DNA of 64,000 nt from Sipunculus nudus (Eukaryota; Annelida; Sipuncula; Golfingiida; Sipunculidae). Below are positions 1 through 13,803 of the stretch, one piece after another. The position numbers and the translations under genes are program-made. A model generated the notes under the pieces. The model worked only from the letters and a program-made list of their open reading frames with translations. It ran no database searches and had not been told where the DNA came from. The number at the start of each line of letters is the position of its first letter. Position 1 is the stretch's first letter. The stretch covers positions 22,045,867-22,109,866 of the forward strand of contig CM049308.1 of assembly GCA_026874595.1 (NCBI GenBank), read 5' to 3'.

Positions 1-292
1 TATTCAAATGTTAATGTCAATGATGAAATGCGCGTCTATACATTTATAACTTGCAAAATGTCACTACTAGTATTTAAATGTAGTAATCGTTGTAAAATAA
101 TTGATATGTTAAAGTCTTATGACAATCTTAGCATTTTACCGAATTTTGTGATCTGAGAGCGCACATGCAGACTCGGACAGCACAGTGCGCGAGTCTGAGT
201 ATCAGCCGAGGAGCCGTGAGATTTTAACGGTCGATCCCAACCCGAGCTGAGCTCTGTGGGGAGACCGTGTATGACTCACACGGTACTGCGAT

Positions 293-309
293 GGGGGGGG
301 GGGGGGGGG
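293..309. repeat. Homopolymer G17
   Basis: Seventeen consecutive G on the plus strand. Similar G/C runs occur near 5421, 33570 and 62360. Confidence 0.95.
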
Positions 310-2005
310 ATGGGGATTCCTCGGTGTTATGCTTGCGCCCTCTATGGATGCACCACTGAATAATAAATATGGTATAATAAACCCTAATACGGCATTAAAA
401 ATACAGTTATAAATTACGATGTCATTCAAAATAAAAACAGTAATATATTTTCCATACGTTGAACAAATATAAAAATTCAATATATCCCAGTAGGTCATCG
501 CTAGAAAAAACATACATGTATCAAATACAAAACGAAATGTCCTTCAATATGTCAGAGTTCTACGATATTTAAAAAAAAGTTAAAATATATCTTAGAAAAG
601 GGATACAACAGTCCAGGTAATATATAACATACTAATACATGTGTGATTATAAAATCTTATCGATTTGTATATTTAAGCAAATAATTTTTTTAAAAACTAA
701 AATCAATTCTTTTTCAAGTTTTAACTCTTTCTTTCAAACTTTTTCAATCTTGATATTTATATATTAAAATTCACTCCTGATGTTTCAACATCACATTTCA
801 ACTCCAAATAAATGGATATTTAATAATATTTTAAAGTATATTTGCAACTGATTTCACTCTCATACGTTATAATATGTGCATGATAAGGGCATGTAAACAG
901 AATGTGCTCCCTTCAACTTCGGATAACTGTTTACGATTACAAGGATCTCTATCAGAAATTACAATTTTGAATGTAAAATCTTAAATAAATAACCATATAG
1001 AATCTTTATCGACACGTAAGACATCTGGGGCTTCAAGTAAAAGTCTGTCTAGAGGTGACCTGGTGTTTTAAAGATGCTACGGGATATAGGCATTTTTATT
1101 GAACCTGTTGCTCATCTTTATGATTCATTCCTTTAAATTCCACATAAAAATGATGACACCATGCAATAATGGAACCAAACCGGATTGATAAATCAAGTTA
1201 GATATTTACCGCTAAGATAAATATTTCAATTACAAATATTAATTATTCCCATTCTACTTCTGCTGTATAGAAATTTTTTATCTTTATATAAAAATATATG
1301 CATCTGAATATTCCGTGTATACTCACTATTTTTATTTGATTCATATTTTTATGCTCAGAAACAAAATTAACCGGACTATAATCGGAATTCTCGATACAGA
1401 AGTACCGTGCGCTTTCGGACCCCCTTCTCTCCGGACTTAATAGTTGCTGGTATCAGGTTCTACAAATAAACAGATTTTTTTATATCTATAACATTTGCTC
1501 TGTAACAATTTATTTTTAAACATTTAATGAACTTTTTTTGGCTATGCAAAATGTTTTGTTTGATGTTTTATTGATTTTTTAGTTGACGTATTTTACAAAT
1601 ATATATATATATATAAAGTATATAAATGTTTGTGTCCTGTGGTTTTGCAAATTTTCAGAACATTAATTTGATGAATATTGTGCCTAACTGCATAAAAAAT
1701 ATCGATTATATATTGAATCGTTCTGCAAAAACAGAAACTATTGTTTTTTATATGATGGTAAAATGTTACAATCGGGATCATATCTATTTACACATGCATT
1801 GTGTATTTTTTTCTGTCAAGGTATTGTTAATGCTTGTGGTTATTTTTAATTTTGCAGGATACGTCTGATGAAATCAGTAGCAAACAAATTTTTGTAAAGC
1901 ATCATGTATATTATGCTATTTTGGCAAAATTTCAAAACATGAATTGAAACAGGTTCCATTTACAGCAGGTATATATATAGGGGAAAATATCACATTGCAA
2001 TGTGA

Positions 2006-2007
<2 letters not shown>

Positions 2008-2065
<58 letters not shown>

Positions 2066-2082
2066 CATACATATATATATAA
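2008..2082. repeat. (TA)n microsatellite
   Basis: A near-perfect TA run with a few CATA interruptions at its right end. A perfect 14-bp palindrome, CACATTGCAATGTG, sits just to its left (1991-2004). Confidence 0.95.
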
Positions 2083-2930
2083 ATGTGTGCAACCTGACCA
2101 TGAAATGTAAAATATAATTTGGCATAAAAAGTATTACATAATAGATAAGAGTTTAAGAGATTCATAATCATGATTAAATCTTTTGGTCAATGGAAGAGGA
2201 AAAGGTTTTTCAATTGATACATGATAAATAAAATATTTTGTTCGAAACACCCTTGTTAAAACATTTACTGGACGTTTTGTGGTTCTGTCAAATTATCTGT
2301 TTAACTCTCTATGATATTATCAGGGTAATTTTTAAAATATTAACAAATCTTTATTTTTTTTTTCATGTTTCCACAAACAAAAAATACAGTAATAGCGAAA
2401 ATATTGATGAGTAATTATATAATCTTGTTTTACAACATGAAATAAAATATCAATATAATATATTATAAAAAACAGCATAATTAATGTTACAAAACAGAGT
2501 TTATGATAAATATGTGATATTGAAGAAACCGAAAATGCTTGACACGTTTGCTGACGACATGATGACCAGTGCATTAGCCATTACTGGCTAGTTTTACACA
2601 TGTTATTTGGACCATAACCGGGCATTACCGAGCAAGAAATAGTCTATAACTTCAGATGGATAACTTTGATTTTTTACATAATGATAGAAAAGACCTTATT
2701 CTATCAATAAAAATAAAATGGTACTTTCTATTGATGTAGTATCATTTTAATTATGCTTCGAACATTGCTTTATTTAAAAAATCCTTGCTTCCGACTTCGG
2801 ACTTCCGAGTTTTACACATAGCCGTTTGGAAATCCCCTACCGGAAGTTATGATTCTCCCGCTGACAGACGTGGAGACGAGTTTTTCGAGTAAAACCAGCC
2901 TCGGTATTAAAAACTGCTGCACGAATACAC

Positions 2931-3164
2931 GTAAGTAAACCGTGGATGTAATAATTATTATTTTCCCCAACATAATAACGTTACTTTTTGTCTTAACTCA
3001 GGAAAATGGCAGTTCGAGAAGTAGATGAAAATGAAAAAGTAGTGTCAGAAATGGCGTGCACATCTGCACATACTAGAATTGATTCGAACATAATAGCTTG
3101 TACTGTCACCCCATCGTCTCCAGTTCATCTAAAATCGACGTTTGGGGTGACAAGCTGTCGCTAA
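2931..3164 (+). other. Possible 5' intron plus short ORF (52 aa), uncertain
   Basis: A donor-like CACGTAAGT (2931) and an acceptor TTAACTCAG (ending 3001) flank 71 bp. The ATG at 3006 then opens MAVREVDENEKVVSEM..., ending TAA at 3164. Sequence to about 3700 is less AT-rich than its surroundings, with overlapping open frames in two phases but no recognisable domain. It could be the 5' end of an unidentified gene, a decayed gene, or chance. Confidence 0.2.
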
Positions 3165-3870
3165 CTTGGGACGCTTTAAAATGTATAGTTTTTGGATTCA
3201 ATGCTTATTCACATCACACCATTCACGCAAATACTATAGCTGTGTGCCAAGTGTGGTGCCCTCTATTTATTTGGCCTCAGCTGTTCCGGACCCGACCAAT
3301 TACGATCATGAAGTGCAGGTGACAGCTCAGAATGGGCAGTTTGTCTGTGAGCGATAATGGGGGATATCCAACCAGAGCAGACTGGAATGGCTCACAGCTA
3401 CAGAGAGAACGCCATAAAAATGCACTTACACATTGTTAAATTTAAACATGTCCTCACACGTGAAAGGGCGTATGGTTGTCATGATGGCTTGGAGAGACGA
3501 TCAGACGTGCACACAGTTCCCTTCGTCTCCCTCTGCCAGCCAGCCTCGACGTGTCACAGAAACTACTGTCGCGAACATATTCCATCTCGGAAAATATTCA
3601 CCCAAGACCCGACGATACAAGGGAGACTCGTAAAATTACGGATTTATAGAATGCTGGAGGTAAAAAAATATGATTCCAGAGATAATTGCCGTAATCACTG
3701 ATTACAAAATGTAAATCCCCCATGCATGTTTATTTATTATAATTTTGAGATACTAGTATAAGTTTGCCATTGCTATGGTAACGGATATTTAAGTTAGTCA
3801 CCACTGCCTTTTATTTGGAAATAAATGAACTCACAGACACACTTACACCTACACACCTACACACACATAC

Positions 3871-3905
3871 CATTATATATATATATATATATAAATATAT
3901 ATATA

Positions 3906-3955
<50 letters not shown>

Positions 3956-3957
3956 AT
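3871..3957. repeat. (TA)n microsatellite
   Basis: A long TA tract with isolated A/T interruptions, preceded by an ACAC-rich stretch (3837-3869). Confidence 0.95.
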
Positions 3958-4899
3958 TATGACACTTGAATTCCGATGAAAACCAGTGTTCTTGGCGCTC
4001 AGTCCCCTATAGGCATAGCATTGGATGGCGGAGAAAATATAAAATTACAAATATATATAAATATAATAAACATATATTTGAACAAAACATGTCCCGTTCT
4101 ATTGACGAAATCTTTATACCAAAGCCACATTTGTTTGTAAACAGTACACAGGTTTTCTATTTTTTTCCCCCAAATAATATACTAATCTTAAATAAATCTC
4201 TTTAAAGAGAAGATGGAGACAATTTAAATATTGAAAACCCCTGACTTGCAAACAGTTTAACACTGTTGCAATTGGCTCGCCCAAGGGTACACAACTACAT
4301 GCGTTCAAAAATTTAGGAAGAAAGGATCGAGTTTTTTTTTTTTTTTTTTTTACTCCACTAGAACGCATCACAACAAAATCCACTACTATCCAGCTTGGCG
4401 TCGTATTTTCTAACAAACGCACAAAAAAAGATTTTTTTATCAGTGTATACAGACACACTCTCACTCTTATAAACAACCCACGGGCCAAATAGGACCCTGC
4501 TATATATTTTTCGAAGGAGATTACTTAATTAAACCTTTGTTGCACTTGTATATAATGTAGATGGCTTCATATTCGCGGGGTTAAAATTTCGCGATTTACA
4601 CTTTTCAAGTGTTTCGGGGTCGGGGGGCGGTTCCACTTTCGCGATACCACCCTATTAAAATCTTACATAAAGTAATCCAGCATTATATGAATCAGTTATA
4701 TCAAAAAGTGTATACGCAAAATTTTAATAATTTGACGGGAACCCCAGCAAACATCAAACGAGTTGAAACTATTATTCTTTAATGGCAGATGATATGAAAG
4801 ATCTAATACCATTTATCATAGCAATCTTTAACCATACAAGATCTGTTATGATCGAGGCCTATATTAAATATCAATTTTTACCTTTCGCATCTTAAAATG

Positions 4900-6960
4900 C
4901 GGTGTAAGAGGACTGAACCTTGCTTGCTGGAATATCAGAATGGTGCTTGTCAAGCCAGAGACAGATGTATCGTCACGGACCGTCCAGATTTAATTTCCAC
5001 TTCTACGAGGGAAGCTTTAAAGTTTACTCTGCTAACACAGTAACACAGATATGGTTTTCAGGCGTTGCCTGAATGGTTAGGGACGCCATGCTAAAAAAAA
5101 TGCCAACAGGTCACCCTGACTGCATCATCTCCATCCATCTTCCATAATCATCAGTATGTGCTAACAATTCAGTAGTTCTACGCTCACCACAATTCAGGAA
5201 CTTTGAAAGGAGTTCTCAGAAAATACGAATTACTGCCTAAGTTTTGTGCATAACAACAATTTATCTTCACAAATATCTTCAGTAAAGAGACTCGCTGATT
5301 GCATTATGGTGCTCCTGGGTGACCTGAAAGGCATACCAGAGTTGCGACACAACGACCATTGCTGTAAGTTTGGAATTTACTTCAATTTAATGCCAAAGAG
5401 ACGAGGAGCCCCTATAAACCTCCCCCCCCCCCCCCCCGGGGGGTGACAGTTGTGTGCAGTATGCAAGACGGGCTTACAGGCTTGTCAACAGTCAAGGTTT
5501 TTAGAAAATAGATGTCTTCCCTCGGAGAATCACGAGATTCAAGCATTGCTGGCAATGAAAAGCTTTGCACACCAAGCCGAAAACAAGGGGCATTCTGACG
5601 CGATATAGAGACAAGAAGTCATTTGTGTGGTAAGGACAGACACGGCATTCGTTCTGAATCGTTGGTCACTTTTTCATTGCTCTTTAGCAACGATGAAAGG
5701 TTCTAAATCTCAGCAAAATATCACAACACACAGGAACCAGCGGAAAAAGAACTCGATAAACAGGTGTTAAAACTGTTGAGTCTCCCTGATGCGGTAATCA
5801 TCACCTTTAACGTGACTGCATGGGGTGGGGGGTGTTGGGTGGGGGCTGGTAACAGAAGTCCCCCTGCATCAACTACCCTGGAATCGCTCTGCTCCTCATT
5901 GCAAGAAGAGTCTTTCTGAATAGCCGTGTATCCCCTTTGGCACCAGACAAACTCCCCAAGAACATTTGTGGTTTCAGTCAACAGGACCAATACCAAGCAG
6001 CTTCAGAAGTGTTCGGAGCAGAACAGGGGTCTTATTTTTGCATGCTTACTAATAAGTTTCGCACCGAGCACGGAAAAAGAAATCATGAAACGACTTAGCA
6101 GTCCCAAAAGTTCACCAACATAGTCATTCAGCTCCAACAAAACCAGTGTGGCAAGGTCAGACACACCAACCTCTCACAACTTTCCTTCAATTATAAATGG
6201 CAACATCCAGGTATGCGTTATTGCACCAACTCTTTTTACAGCAGCAAGATGTTCCAGCAGGCCACATTAAATCTTGACGGCAAAGGCTTCGTCTACATCC
6301 GTCTACAAACTTCGAACAACTGGCAGTTTGTTCAATCTGAGGTGACTCAGAAGATTTTGGAATTTTGGAAAGGTATGCTCTAATCCGCCGTTAACGCCGA
6401 CCTTCTGGCTACTCTGAGACAGTTCTGCAACACATTGCATTCTGCTTTGCAGATTTTGCACAGATCTTCAGACTGGAAGTCTTGCATCCGTTGGCACGGC
6501 AGACCGAGGTAAAGAGCTCTAAGGCAATGCTTAGGAGTCATGCATCATGGCTACACTGGGTATGAAGAATCATCGCCGGATCGTGTTGTGGATCTGTCTG
6601 CTAAAATCGTGACAGATGTCCTTAAGGAGCGCAACAAGAACTGTCTGGAGACATACGGTCCATCGTGCTGTCTCGCCCTTAGAAAAAAACTGCAGGGCTG
6701 GTCTTGATGACAAAAGGCGGAGAAGAACCCACAAACCAAAAATAAACTGTACTTACAGGTCCATCCTCTCCGTTTGAACATACCTCGCATTTGCACACCA
6801 AAACTGCAGTTGGAATCTTTACAAAATGGTATAAAACATGCAAGATTCCCCTCCCCCCTGGCACTGTGATAGCTGTAGATGCAGTCTTAATACATAAATG
6901 AGGAGCAGAACTGCTCGATCTTTTCGAGCCCAACGTTCGATACATCAAACTGTATCATCT
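4900..6960 (+). pseudogene. Decayed coding-like region of unknown origin
   Basis: The stretch is more GC-rich than its neighbours and has several plus-strand segments with protein-like composition in different frames. One is 6099-6383, with 94 codons and no stop (containing KMFQQATLNLDGKGFVYIRL). Another is 6513-6707 (containing SPDRVVDLSAKIVTDVLKER and LETYGPSCCLALRKKLQGW). Others are in the 5246-5390 and 5960-6090 windows. The pieces are separated by stops and frame changes, with no splice pattern I could complete. It may be a broken gene, a processed pseudogene or a relic of a mobile element. No family was recognised. Confidence 0.3.
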
Positions 6961-8856
6961 TTATATATTAGATGAATTCTGATTTTAATGCAGCCAATGT
7001 TAAACAATGACCTATATTCGCGCAAAGCATTTTTGCTATAGATAATTTCACAAAGTTCAATTTAGCCTGTTCCTTCATACTTCATCTGCAGTCATCCAGC
7101 CATACAAGATAAACGCTTAAAGCAAAATCAACAACAAACAAAAAGATCAAGAGAAGATTTTGTTTTTATTTCTGCCACTAGATGGCAGGACAATGCAGGT
7201 TGGGGAAAAGGCAAACCCTTTCAGGCCACTACTTGGGATATATAGATCCAACACGATAACAGCACATCCATATCACGGCAAAGCATCAACGGCAGAGCGC
7301 TGCACTGGCTTTCTGACAACAATGAAAACACATACCTATATAGATAACTGACGAAAACACAGTTTAAGCTGCAGCGGCGGTCTCTCAATCAAACAAATAT
7401 TATAATAAAAGGGAAGCAGTTCACAGATCACATTCATAAGGAATTTTTAAACACAAAATTATATTCTATAACACCTGTAAAAATTATATCAAGTTTACAC
7501 TTTGTCAAGTATCCAAATATTGTCCCAGTGTCCACAAATTCTAATTCTGTGGTCACTAAACAGTAGATCAGTACCTGCAGGTTTTGGCATTCAGTAGCTG
7601 ACTCTGAAATACATTTTATCTAGAACACCAGTGTAGACTGTAGAACTTAAAACCATATAAACAAAATCCCGCACACCATAGAGAAAAGACTTTTTGTGCA
7701 CATACTGTGATTCTGGAATGAAAATAGCATGCAAGTCAAGTGTATTCCGAGTTGACACATCTAATGAAAACATTTCTGTATGCCATTGTTTAAAACAATC
7801 TGTTCATACACTGCATCTTAGGGAGCCATATTCTGGTTTAGAGATACCCTATTATATAAACACTTTATATACTTCCACAAAACATTTTTTTTTCTCCCTA
7901 AAATAACTGGCTCGATGGATGCATGGTCTGTATGGAAAATGAGTACACAACCATTTTTGTCTCCACAACCATCAAACTACTATAACTAGTACATTTGTGT
8001 CTCGATTTGAGCACAAATTGTCCATAATCTTTGTTCTGAGAAAAGAAAAAATACAGGCCTTATCCCTCTAGCATAAATCAGGAGTGTGTTGCAATGTGGT
8101 GACTTAAGTCATGTTGTTGTCTTAAGCCAAGTGGTACCTGTATATCACTATGGTAACCATTATGAGGTCACAATTGTTACACTAGTAATTAGGGCTGCAG
8201 CTGGGCTTAAGTCCCAGGCAACAAGACCCAGGTCTTTATTCAATAGTTATCTCTGAACACTATCTCTGAATATGTCTACAGGCTGAATTTGAGCTTGGTG
8301 ATCAGAGCTAAAATACACTGGATGAAAGTTTTGCACAACATTAATTTTACATGTTTTTGTTAATAACTGGAAAAAAAGGAAAGACTGATTGACAAATCAT
8401 AATGTATAACATATCCAATCTCTGGTTATGATCTTTAACATATATACACCTATAAATGTGTATCAACAGGAATGGCTGATGTTTTCTTTTATGTCATTAA
8501 ACCAAATCTGTTTGATCTCCAAATAATTAGCACTACAATTCTAAGCTAACAGTGTGCATCAGGTTAACCTTTCAGTTATGCTAAGATGAAACAGTCCATG
8601 ATTTTCCTTTATGTTACTACACTCAATAGCCACCTAAGGCTATGTTACCATGTATCCACATATAAAACGTGCATGTATTCTCCATAGTGCAGATTACATC
8701 AAATCTGCTTCCACAAGTTTGTAAAATTTTCTGACAAACAACCTTTACCTGTTTTGATAATGCAAGTGCATCAGTCAATAAGGGTTTTCAAATTTATTAA
8801 AACTGGGCCCAGTGACACGACTCTTGGGCTCTGCAGGGACCCTATCTACAAAGTCT

Positions 8857-8898
8857 CTGAATCATTCTCTTCTCACTGAATCATTCTCTTCTCACTTT
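8857..8898. repeat. Tandem duplication, 21-bp unit
   Basis: The unit CTGAATCATTCTCTTCTCA occurs twice in direct succession. Confidence 0.8.
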
Positions 8899-9338
8899 TA
8901 ATGCAGTCTTTTTTGCATATATTCACATGAGGAGCATGTACATATATATTCACATGGGAACAGTTCATATTTGGAAAAAGAGGTGCCATTTTTAGTGCAC
9001 TGCAGACTACAGATGTGGACCAAATTTTACGGATCCATTGAAACACAGTTTGATCTATTGTGTTCAGATCTGCTGCAGTATTCACAATAATGACCAGGTG
9101 GCAAGTGTGGCAATATTATTTAAAGGCAGTGCCGATTATGCATGATTCTTCACTAACAGGCAGTTCAAGCATTCTATGTTACCCAAATGTGCAGACTTAT
9201 TTCAGGTTTCATTTTTCACAAATATTTTAAGGCTTTTTGTGTAAACATGACATCTCATGGTACATTAAGATTCCCTGTAGGAGATATCTAGTACAAAGCC
9301 ATAGTTCTAAGCATATCACCTGTTTGACAGCAGTAAAC

Positions 9339-10031
9339 TCTGAAGGTAACATTGCTGGAAAAAAACCCTAAATATAAAATCAACCATAAAGCTGTTTCAA
9401 ATGCATATTATATTCCATAAAGTATAAATCATTTTAAACCTGGTACAGACCAATTTCTATTGGTACATGTATTTAAAAAATTTACATTCATTTTCATGCA
9501 AAATTTTAAATATTTGAAATTTTTAAAAATTATAATAGTACACAATTTTAAGTAACCAGTACGAGCAATCCATTTTTCAATGGGCTAGCTAATATCCACC
9601 TACATGACAATATCTCAAAACTGTTTTTTGCAATGTTATGCTTCTACCATGTTTCTTTTATGATAAAAATGATAAAAATGTTTTATTGAATCAAAATTTA
9701 AAAATTCAATTTTAAGTTAGAAAGAAACATGATACAAGAAAAACATGAAACTATTTTTTGATAATGTCCTATAGTTTGATATTAGCCAATGAAAAAGTGG
9801 TTTGCTGTTACTGGCTCCTTAAAATTGCGTACCATTTAAAAATTTTATGTTTTCAAAAATGTTAAAATTTCATATGAAAATGAATGTAAATTTTGACAAT
9901 GCATACACCATTAGAAAGAACTCTATACAAGGTTTAACATGATATATACTTGATGGGGTCTAATATGCATTCCAAACAGTTTTTTTATTGATTTTAACCT
10001 GATGGGTTTTTGCCTGGGATGCTACCTTAAG
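9339..10031. repeat. Large foldback (inverted-repeat) element, arms about 340 bp
   Basis: The left arm, read inward from TGAAGGTAACATTGC..., pairs with the reverse complement of the right arm, which ends in GCTACCTTAAG. Matched landmarks are CTGTTT-x2-AATGCATATTA (left near 9392, right near 9970), AAATTTACATTCATTTTCAT (left near 9478, right near 9890), GGCTAATATC and CATGTTTCTTT (left near 9652, right near 9725). The symmetry point is near 9685. The arms have clearly diverged, so the insertion is old. No ORF and no clear target duplication are seen. Confidence 0.85.
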
Positions 10032-10189
10032 AAACATCCATGAATGTCCTTGGGAATATATTTCTATGTATGAATTCAACACCTTCTGCAATGAACATAA
10101 ATAAAATGGATATAAAAGTAAGAACTATGACGCAACATGAATTTTCACATAACTAATATTTTTTGTTAACTGCCAGGTCAGATATCTTC

Positions 10190-10260
10190 TAAACATGTTT
10201 AATTTTTTAAACATGTGTAATTTTTTAAACATGTGTAATTTTTTAAACATGTGTAATTTA
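10190..10260. repeat. Short tandem repeat, 20-bp unit
   Basis: About 3.5 copies of TTTTTTAAACATGTGTAA, each containing the near-palindrome TTTAAACATG. Confidence 0.9.
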
Positions 10261-11352
10261 AGGATTCATCTGGATGGACAGGCTCCACCACAGGAAAAAG
10301 AATGAGTTACTGTTTTTATTTGAATAAAATGCTGTTTTTAAATTGATGAAAATTCTGTTCAAATAAAATTCAGTACATGCTGCTGCCAAGACTGAAACTA
10401 AAATCAGGTAACTTTTGGAAAATGAAGCAAAATATAAGTCAATTTAGCATCATTTGCTAGCATGAAACTTTTAAAAAATATCCTTTCCAAAAATGCACTA
10501 ATTACATGAATTAGAGAATTCCCTGTTGCACAGTGCCTATTTATAACAGTTCACAGCCTTTGTCTTCCACATAAACCCATAATATGTCACACTTCCATGA
10601 GTTGTCTTATTTGAGATATAACAGAATTATCCAACCTTTATATTTAAGAATCATTGACATATGGAAGAAACTCTGTAGAACATTTCAAACACCCTATCAT
10701 ATATTACTTTTCCATTTAATTTTAAAACCACTACTGGTAATCTGACAACTATCTAAAAATATTTTTTTAATGCACTGAAACTTCTGCAAAATATGCCTGT
10801 ACCCTCCCTGCTTAAATCACACATTGATTAAACCTAGTCTGAAACCTGTTCTCCACAACAACATCACAAAGGAGAAATTGAAACAGTTTAAAGTTCAAAT
10901 ATACAAATATAAATATATATCATAATCACATATGTATAGTTTACAAATGTATGTCTGCACATTTTCATTCTTAATTGTTCCCTAAAACTACATATATGCA
11001 GTGAACAAGTGTGATTTGCATAAAATAAAATATTCACCAATTCATAAATTACTTAATAAATATGTACATGGTTACAATTAACATAATACAGCAATTATAT
11101 ATTGTTCATTGACATGTTTTAATGATTAAATTAAAAAAGAAAAACACCATTTTTTTTTTCATTCCTGCCGTCATATTTAATTGCTAAAAAGTGTGATCCT
11201 GGTAATGGCATGTAAATTTGTTTTACATTAGTGTATTATTAATATTATTAATATTGTATTACAATATATAAACGCTAGTTTGATTTTGCTTCAAAAACAG
11301 ATTAATGAAGGTTTAAAGGACAAATGTGTGTGTGTGTGTGTGTATATATATA

Positions 11353-11510
11353 TAGTAGAACCTCTGAATTGCGGACACTGATGGGACCAGACATTTTGCC
11401 CGCAAGAGAGAGGTGTCCTTAGTAGGGAGATTTTATAATATAGGTCCTACTTCAAAGGGACTATCAATATGTGGCCATAAATAGGAAGTCCCCTTAGTAC
11501 AGAGGTTCCA

Positions 11511-11517
<7 letters not shown>
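11353..11517. mobile_element. MITE with TIR AGTRGAACCTCTG inside a (TA)n tract
   Basis: The left end TAGTAGAACCTCTG and the right end CAGAGGTTCCACTGTA are inverted copies about 160 bp apart, and TA repeats flank both sides. The size, CAGTGGAACCTC-type termini and TA flanks fit a non-autonomous Tc1/mariner-like element. Confidence 0.7.

Positions 11518-11518
<1 letters not shown>

Positions 11519-11550
<32 letters not shown>
11519..11550. repeat. (TA)n microsatellite
   Basis: A pure TA run directly abutting the MITE on its left. Confidence 0.9.
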
Positions 11551-11552
<2 letters not shown>

Positions 11553-11797
11553 TTTACTTACAGGAACCTCTCCATTGAGACACCTCTCCATTACAAACAG
11601 CTGACCATTTTATGAAACCTACACTTGGAGGTGTGTGACCTCTCTGTAACTGGTAAATCTCTAGTTTCTTGATTGTCTGTAACTGTGAGTCCTCACTCTA
11701 TATAAAATGAGTGAGGTGTCATATTCAGAAGGCTGTAATGTTTCCCCAAGGGTTCCATATTCATAATATAACCATACACTGTCAAACAAAAAATACA

Positions 11798-11974
11798 TTA
11801 AAACCTTGTCTAACGACCACCTCAGTTCAGTGACCATCTCAAAATAAAGACCACTTTTTTTTACAGTCCCAATTCTTTTTTGCTCTTTATATTAGACCCC
11901 ACTTAGGTGATCACCTTGAAAATGTGACCACTTTCACGAGGTCCCATTTGTCCTAATATGAGGTTGCACTCTAT
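11798..11974. mobile_element. Degraded MITE of the same GTGACCAC-rich type
   Basis: The left TACATTAAAACCTTGTCTAA and the right ATGAGGTTGCACTCTATA are imperfect inverted termini, with CGACCACCTC and GTGACCACTT inside. It resembles the elements at 13804 and 62444 in plan but is decayed. Confidence 0.45.
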
Positions 11975-12344
11975 ATCTATTATCATATGAATTATTCAAC
12001 ATGTGCAAAAAATCTGACCCCTTTGATGAGGAACAAAGGCTCCACAGAATGAGTGGAATTTCTTATTCATTAATGGTAGACAATTAAAAGGACTGAGTGT
12101 TATTTATAATATCAATTTTTTAATTGACTGGCAACAATAAAGATCTGTTATTATTTAAAATATCAATCTTTTGACACCACTGGCATGGATAGCACACATG
12201 AAAACCCAAAGAGGCTACCAAGAAATGTGACTTTTCACTTGTGTAGACTGGGCGCCTCATTATATTCATGAAAGCTTCATAATTTTCCTTTTTTTAATAT
12301 CACAAATTTGAAACCCATGCGAAAAAGAGAACATATTATATTTA

Positions 12345-12352
<8 letters not shown>

Positions 12353-12388
<36 letters not shown>
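12353..12388. repeat. (TA)n microsatellite
   Basis: A TA run following a short GTGTGT segment. Confidence 0.9.
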
Positions 12389-12390
<2 letters not shown>

Positions 12391-13520
12391 CATATTTAAC
12401 AAATATATCTGAATATGTAAATTCACAAATATGTGAGTTAATGTGTGTGGTGTCTGTGTCATAAAGTGCTTATAAATATTCATCTTGTTTCTGATGAGAT
12501 CTTATACCACTTAACTGAGAAATTTATATGCACCATTCTCCATCTTCACAATATACCTTACCTTAATTTATTCAGTTTCTGGGCAGCCTTTATTTTATTG
12601 CCTTCTACTATCACTACTTCACCGTTCAGGCTATACAAACTTGTTTAGGGAATATGTACATATAATAAATTATACCCACTGATATATAAACAATAACACC
12701 ACCTAATCTGACTAATTAGACAATAAATAAATAGTTGTCTACAAACTAGAATACTGATGTTCTATATATAATACCTGGACTCTAAAGCACACACCATGTA
12801 TTAGTTAACGTATATACAAGCAATGTCCATTGATGAAGCTTATGACCTCCATAGATCACATACTCAACAGATATCAACAATTTCTTCAATTGGTCCTTTG
12901 GGGTTTCTAGCACTTTAACCATTAATCAAAAACAGCATTACAACATTTTTCTTACTTCTATCTCTCTTTGCATCTATATTTTGTTCCACACATTCAAATA
13001 ACAACTTACAGAAACAGAAACAGAACTGTTTCATTATATTCTCCAATGCGTAAAACGGAAGTTTCCAACAGACTTATATTGTTACAATTAAACACATTTT
13101 TAACATATACTCAACAAATGTATCAACTCCAGAATAAATAATAAATCTCTATTTAGATCTGGTACTTACCCTAACATATTTTCTAATACATCCACTGAAG
13201 AGTTGATTTAATGGATGTCCTTTTGACAAGAGCATTCTTAATACTGTTTTGGGCTTTGGAAATGCATCAGATTTAAATGTGTTCCCACTATTTGATACAC
13301 CCTTTATATTATTATATTTATAATATTAAAACTATTATTATAGTTTTCCTCATTTTTAAGCCTTGGTTTAATTGCTTTGGTGGTCATAAAAAGAGGCACA
13401 AGTTACTGTGTCTGCCTGCTAATTGGTTTGTCATTTAAGAAGTATGAAACTGTAGTTTGACCTACTAGACCTGAAAGATAGAAATATAAACAATAAGATC
13501 AACTGTTCATGCAGGCATCA

Positions 13521-13562
13521 TGAGTGACAGGTCAGCCCATTCAGTGACAGGTCAGCCCATTT
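13521..13562. repeat. Tandem duplication GTGACAGGTCAGCCCATT
   Basis: The segment CAGTGACAGGTCAGCCCATT is present twice head to tail. Confidence 0.75.
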
Positions 13563-13803
13563 ACAGACCTGACTGTTCAAATTTGTACTTTTACTGATGG
13601 ATTAAAGCTAATCCATCAATGCATCCATTTGGTTATGAATGTAGCTTGGCTGAAAAGGCAAAAGTATAATTTACTTTTGCAGAGTTTAAATGCTTAGTTA
13701 ACACTTCAAAAGATTGTTTCTTATTGTCAGCTAAAACTATGAAAATCTATGGTGCCTCATGAATATGCAGGTTATGAATGTACGGCAAGGAAAAGCGGAT
13801 ATA

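Larger units (their letters stand above)
1..2870. other. No gene seen; AT-rich non-coding sequence
   Basis: No open frame here shows protein-like composition. Apart from the G17 run (293-309) and the (TA)n tract listed separately, I see only AT-rich unique sequence. Confidence 0.6.

Noticed and set aside
1932-2171. ORF with a long alternating Tyr-Ile run
   Set aside because: It is the translation of the (TA)n microsatellite.
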